Positions 5,783-7,537 of a stretch of 7,537 nt of DNA are shown here, piece by piece. The stretch is taken from assembly GCA_902773445.1 (NCBI GenBank), contig CACYEU010000090.1, positions 1 to 7,537 of the forward strand, written 5' to 3'. Origin of the DNA: an uncultured Lachnospiraceae bacterium (lineage in GTDB: Bacteria > Bacillota > Clostridia > Lachnospirales > Lachnospiraceae). Below the pieces are notes generated by a model that was not told the origin of the DNA, did not search any database, and saw only the letters and a program-made list of their open reading frames with translations. The position numbers and the translations under genes are program-made. How positions within the stretch are numbered: position 1 is the first letter of the stretch; each line of letters starts with the position of its first letter.

Positions 5783-7012
5783 ATGTATAAAGTCAATACG
5801 AATTTCCTGAAGCTCCCCGGCAGCTACCTGTTTTCTAACATCGCCCGAAAGATCAGAGAATACAGCGAAGCTCATCCCGACGATGAGATCATCCGCCTCG
5901 GCATCGGAGATGTGACGCAGCCGCTGGCTCCGGCAGTCGTAAAAGCCCTTCACGATGCAGTCGATGAGATGGCCGATGCCGGATCTTTCAAGGGTTACGC
6001 TCCGGATCTCGGATACGAATTCCTGCGCAATACGATCGCGGAGCACGACTATGCTGCGCGCGGATGCAAGATCGATCCCGATGAGATCTTTGTCTCGGAC
6101 GGTGCCAAATGCGATTCCGCAAATATTCAGGAACTCTTCTCTGTAAACAACCGCATCGCTGTCTGTGACCCGGTTTACCCGGTCTATGTCGATTCAAATG
6201 TCATGGCAGGACGCACCGGCACCTACGATGCTGAAACCGGCACCTGGAGCGATGTCATCTATATGCCCTGCACTCAGGACAACGGCTTTGTTCCGGAGCT
6301 TCCGAAATATGATCCCGACATCATCTACCTTTGTTTCCCGAACAATCCGACCGGCGGCACAATGACCAAAGAGCAGCTTCAGCGCTGGGTCAACTACGCG
6401 AACAAGAACGGCTCGGTCATCATCTACGACGCTGCCTATGAAGCATATATCTCAGAGGCAGATGTGCCGCATTCGATCTACGAATGCGACAACGCGAAGT
6501 ACTGCGCGATCGAGCTTCGGAGTTTCTCAAAGAATGCCGGATTTACCGGTGTCCGTCTGGCGTACACCGTGGTTCCGAAAGAGCTCGGTTTCTACAATTC
6601 ATCATTCGGTGAAGCGCGGCTTCACGATATGTGGGCGCGCCGGCACGGAACCAAATACAACGGAGCCCCCTATATTATCCAGAAAGCCGGCGAGGCAGTC
6701 TACTCCGATGAGGCACAGGCGCAGCTCAAAGAACAGGTCGGCTATTATATGGAAAACGCCCGCATCATCAAGGATGGCTTGACTGATGCAGGCTATCAGG
6801 TTACAGGCGGCGTCAACGCGCCTTATATCTGGTTGAAGACTCCGGGTGATATGACAAGCTGGGAATTCTTCGATCATCTGCTTGAGACAGCCCATGTCGT
6901 CGGTACACCGGGTTCAGGCTTTGGACCTGCCGGAGAAGGCTATTTCCGACTGACGGCGTTCGGCAGCCGTGAGAATACCGAAAGGGCGATCGAGCGGATC
7001 AAAAAACTCTGA
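5783..7012 (+). CDS. dapL: LL-diaminopimelate aminotransferase
   Basis: Encodes a full-length 409-residue PLP-dependent fold-type I aminotransferase (EC 2.6.1.83). DapL converts tetrahydrodipicolinate plus glutamate directly to LL-2,6-diaminopimelate and 2-oxoglutarate, bypassing the acylated intermediates of the DapD/DapC/DapE route; it feeds lysine and meso-DAP for peptidoglycan and acts in the cytoplasm. The N-terminus (VNTNFLKLPGSYLFSNIARK) and the IRLGIGDVTQPL stretch are characteristic of DapL. GSFKGYAPDLGYEFLR (67-82), the FPNNPTGG motif (185-192), Asp216 with Tyr219 for the cofactor, Lys250 in SFSKNAGFTGVR as the PLP Schiff-base lysine, and Arg389 in YFRLTAFG as the substrate-carboxylate arginine are all present. 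No key residue appears missing. The length matches the family (about 400-410). It follows the K+ channel gene on the same strand, and no other lysine-pathway gene is in view. Confidence 0.96.
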   Translation: MYKVNTNFLKLPGSYLFSNIARKIREYSEAHPDDEIIRLGIGDVTQPLAPAVVKALHDAVDEMADAGSFKGYAPDLGYEFLRNTIAEHDYAARGCKIDPDEIFVSDGAKCDSANIQELFSVNNRIAVCDPVYPVYVDSNVMAGRTGTYDAETGTWSDVIYMPCTQDNGFVPELPKYDPDIIYLCFPNNPTGGTMTKEQLQRWVNYANKNGSVIIYDAAYEAYISEADVPHSIYECDNAKYCAIELRSFSKNAGFTGVRLAYTVVPKELGFYNSSFGEARLHDMWARRHGTKYNGAPYIIQKAGEAVYSDEAQAQLKEQVGYYMENARIIKDGLTDAGYQVTGGVNAPYIWLKTPGDMTSWEFFDHLLETAHVVGTPGSGFGPAGEGYFRLTAFGSRENTERAIERIKKL

Positions 7013-7537
7013 TCACAGCGCTCTGCGGTAGATTTCCGCCATATCTTTTTCATACAGCGTTCTGGCCGAACCGAGCGAACCACCGTTCGACTTCGCGCAG
7101 TTCGCTGCCATTTCCAGAATCTGTTCCTCCGTGGGTTCGATGCCGAGCTCACGGAGGTTTGTCGGCATACCGATCCTTTTGTAAAACAGTTCCACTTCCT
7201 CAATGCCGGACAATGCCGTCTTCAGGTCATTGCCGTAATGACGGACATTCATGACATTGACAGCAAATTTCACAAAGCGATCCAGACAATCGCGATAGAC
7301 ATAGCGTGCCCAGCTTCCCCAGATCGCTGCAAGGCCGGCGCCGTGAGTCACATCGAACATGCCTCCGAGTTCATGCTCCAGTCTGTGGCATGCCCAGTCA
7401 CCGCCGTCTGTCCCGCATCCGGTCAGCCCGTTGTGGGAGAGACTTGACGCCCACATGACTTCAGCGCGGGCATTCGCGTTGTCGGGATCAACATGCAGAA
7501 TGATCGCCTGTTTCATAACAGTTTTCATCAGAGCTTC
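7013..7537 (-). CDS. Iron-containing alcohol dehydrogenase (BDH-type), C-terminal part
   Basis: The frame is open to the right edge, so 174 C-terminal residues are visible; family members are about 380-400 residues, so roughly 210 N-terminal residues, including the NAD(P)-binding domain, lie outside. The ATG at 7528 is internal: EAL precedes it in frame and matches the family's EALMKTV helix. The fragment carries MWASSLSHNGL and an all-helical domain with CHRLEHELGGMFDVTHGAGLA, where His51 and His65 of the fragment (14 apart, as in E. coli YqhD) should be two of the iron or divalent-metal ligands. The tail (GIEPTEEQILEMAANCAKSNGG) is typical. It likely reduces aldehydes to alcohols with NAD(P)H during fermentation; the actual substrate and cofactor cannot be read from this part. 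It converges on dapL with no base between the stop codons. Confidence 0.93.
   Translation of the reverse strand, partial: EALMKTVMKQAIILHVDPDNANARAEVMWASSLSHNGLTGCGTDGGDWACHRLEHELGGMFDVTHGAGLAAIWGSWARYVYRDCLDRFVKFAVNVMNVRHYGNDLKTALSGIEEVELFYKRIGMPTNLRELGIEPTEEQILEMAANCAKSNGGSLGSARTLYEKDMAEIYRRAL

Noticed and set aside
1..7537. Defence system, CRISPR array, mobile element, riboswitch or structural RNA gene
   Set aside because: No spaced direct repeats, transposase, integrase, nuclease, tRNA cloverleaf or riboswitch-like leader was seen. The longest gene-free stretch is 188 bases.

Overview
The window looks like chromosomal DNA of a Bacillota (Firmicutes) anaerobe, probably a gut-type clostridial or erysipelotrichial lineage. 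This is inferred from an LL-diaminopimelate aminotransferase (DapL), a BDH-type iron alcohol dehydrogenase, a zinc-ribbon/TPR-like membrane protein, and a large secreted coiled-coil protein with CAP and DUF5648 modules. Base composition is about half G+C by eye. No 16S or other strong taxonomic marker is present, so the assignment is tentative. I see no rRNA, tRNA, CRISPR array, insertion sequence or phage gene.

Layout: (1) 1-1854, plus strand: the 3' end of an unrecognised gene, then a gene 42 nt downstream for a zinc-ribbon / single-TM / four-repeat / beta-domain envelope protein. A strong intrinsic terminator (1879-1913) closes this unit. (2) 1927-4578, minus strand: an 883-residue exported protein ordered signal peptide, coiled coil, CAP-like domain, second coiled coil, Ig-like wall-protein repeat, three DUF5648 repeats. 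It converges on the same terminator. (3) 4579-4766: a divergent intergenic region carrying a near-consensus sigma-70-type promoter pointing right. (4) 4767-7012, plus strand: a six-TM voltage-gated-type K+ channel ending in an RCK_C (TrkA_C) domain, followed after 35 nt by dapL. (5) 7013-7537, minus strand: the C-terminal part of an iron-dependent alcohol dehydrogenase that runs off the right edge. Its stop codon abuts the dapL stop in the palindrome TGATCA.

The genes do not form one pathway. dapL is lysine/peptidoglycan-precursor biosynthesis, the channel is ion homeostasis, the alcohol dehydrogenase is fermentative redox metabolism, and the left half encodes envelope or secreted proteins of unknown role. 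The most notable points are the channel promoter, whose predicted transcription start falls on the A of the ATG (leaderless mRNA), the domain order of the secreted CAP/DUF5648 protein, and the zinc-ribbon protein with four exported repeats each ending in cysteine. I found no convincing new multi-gene system.
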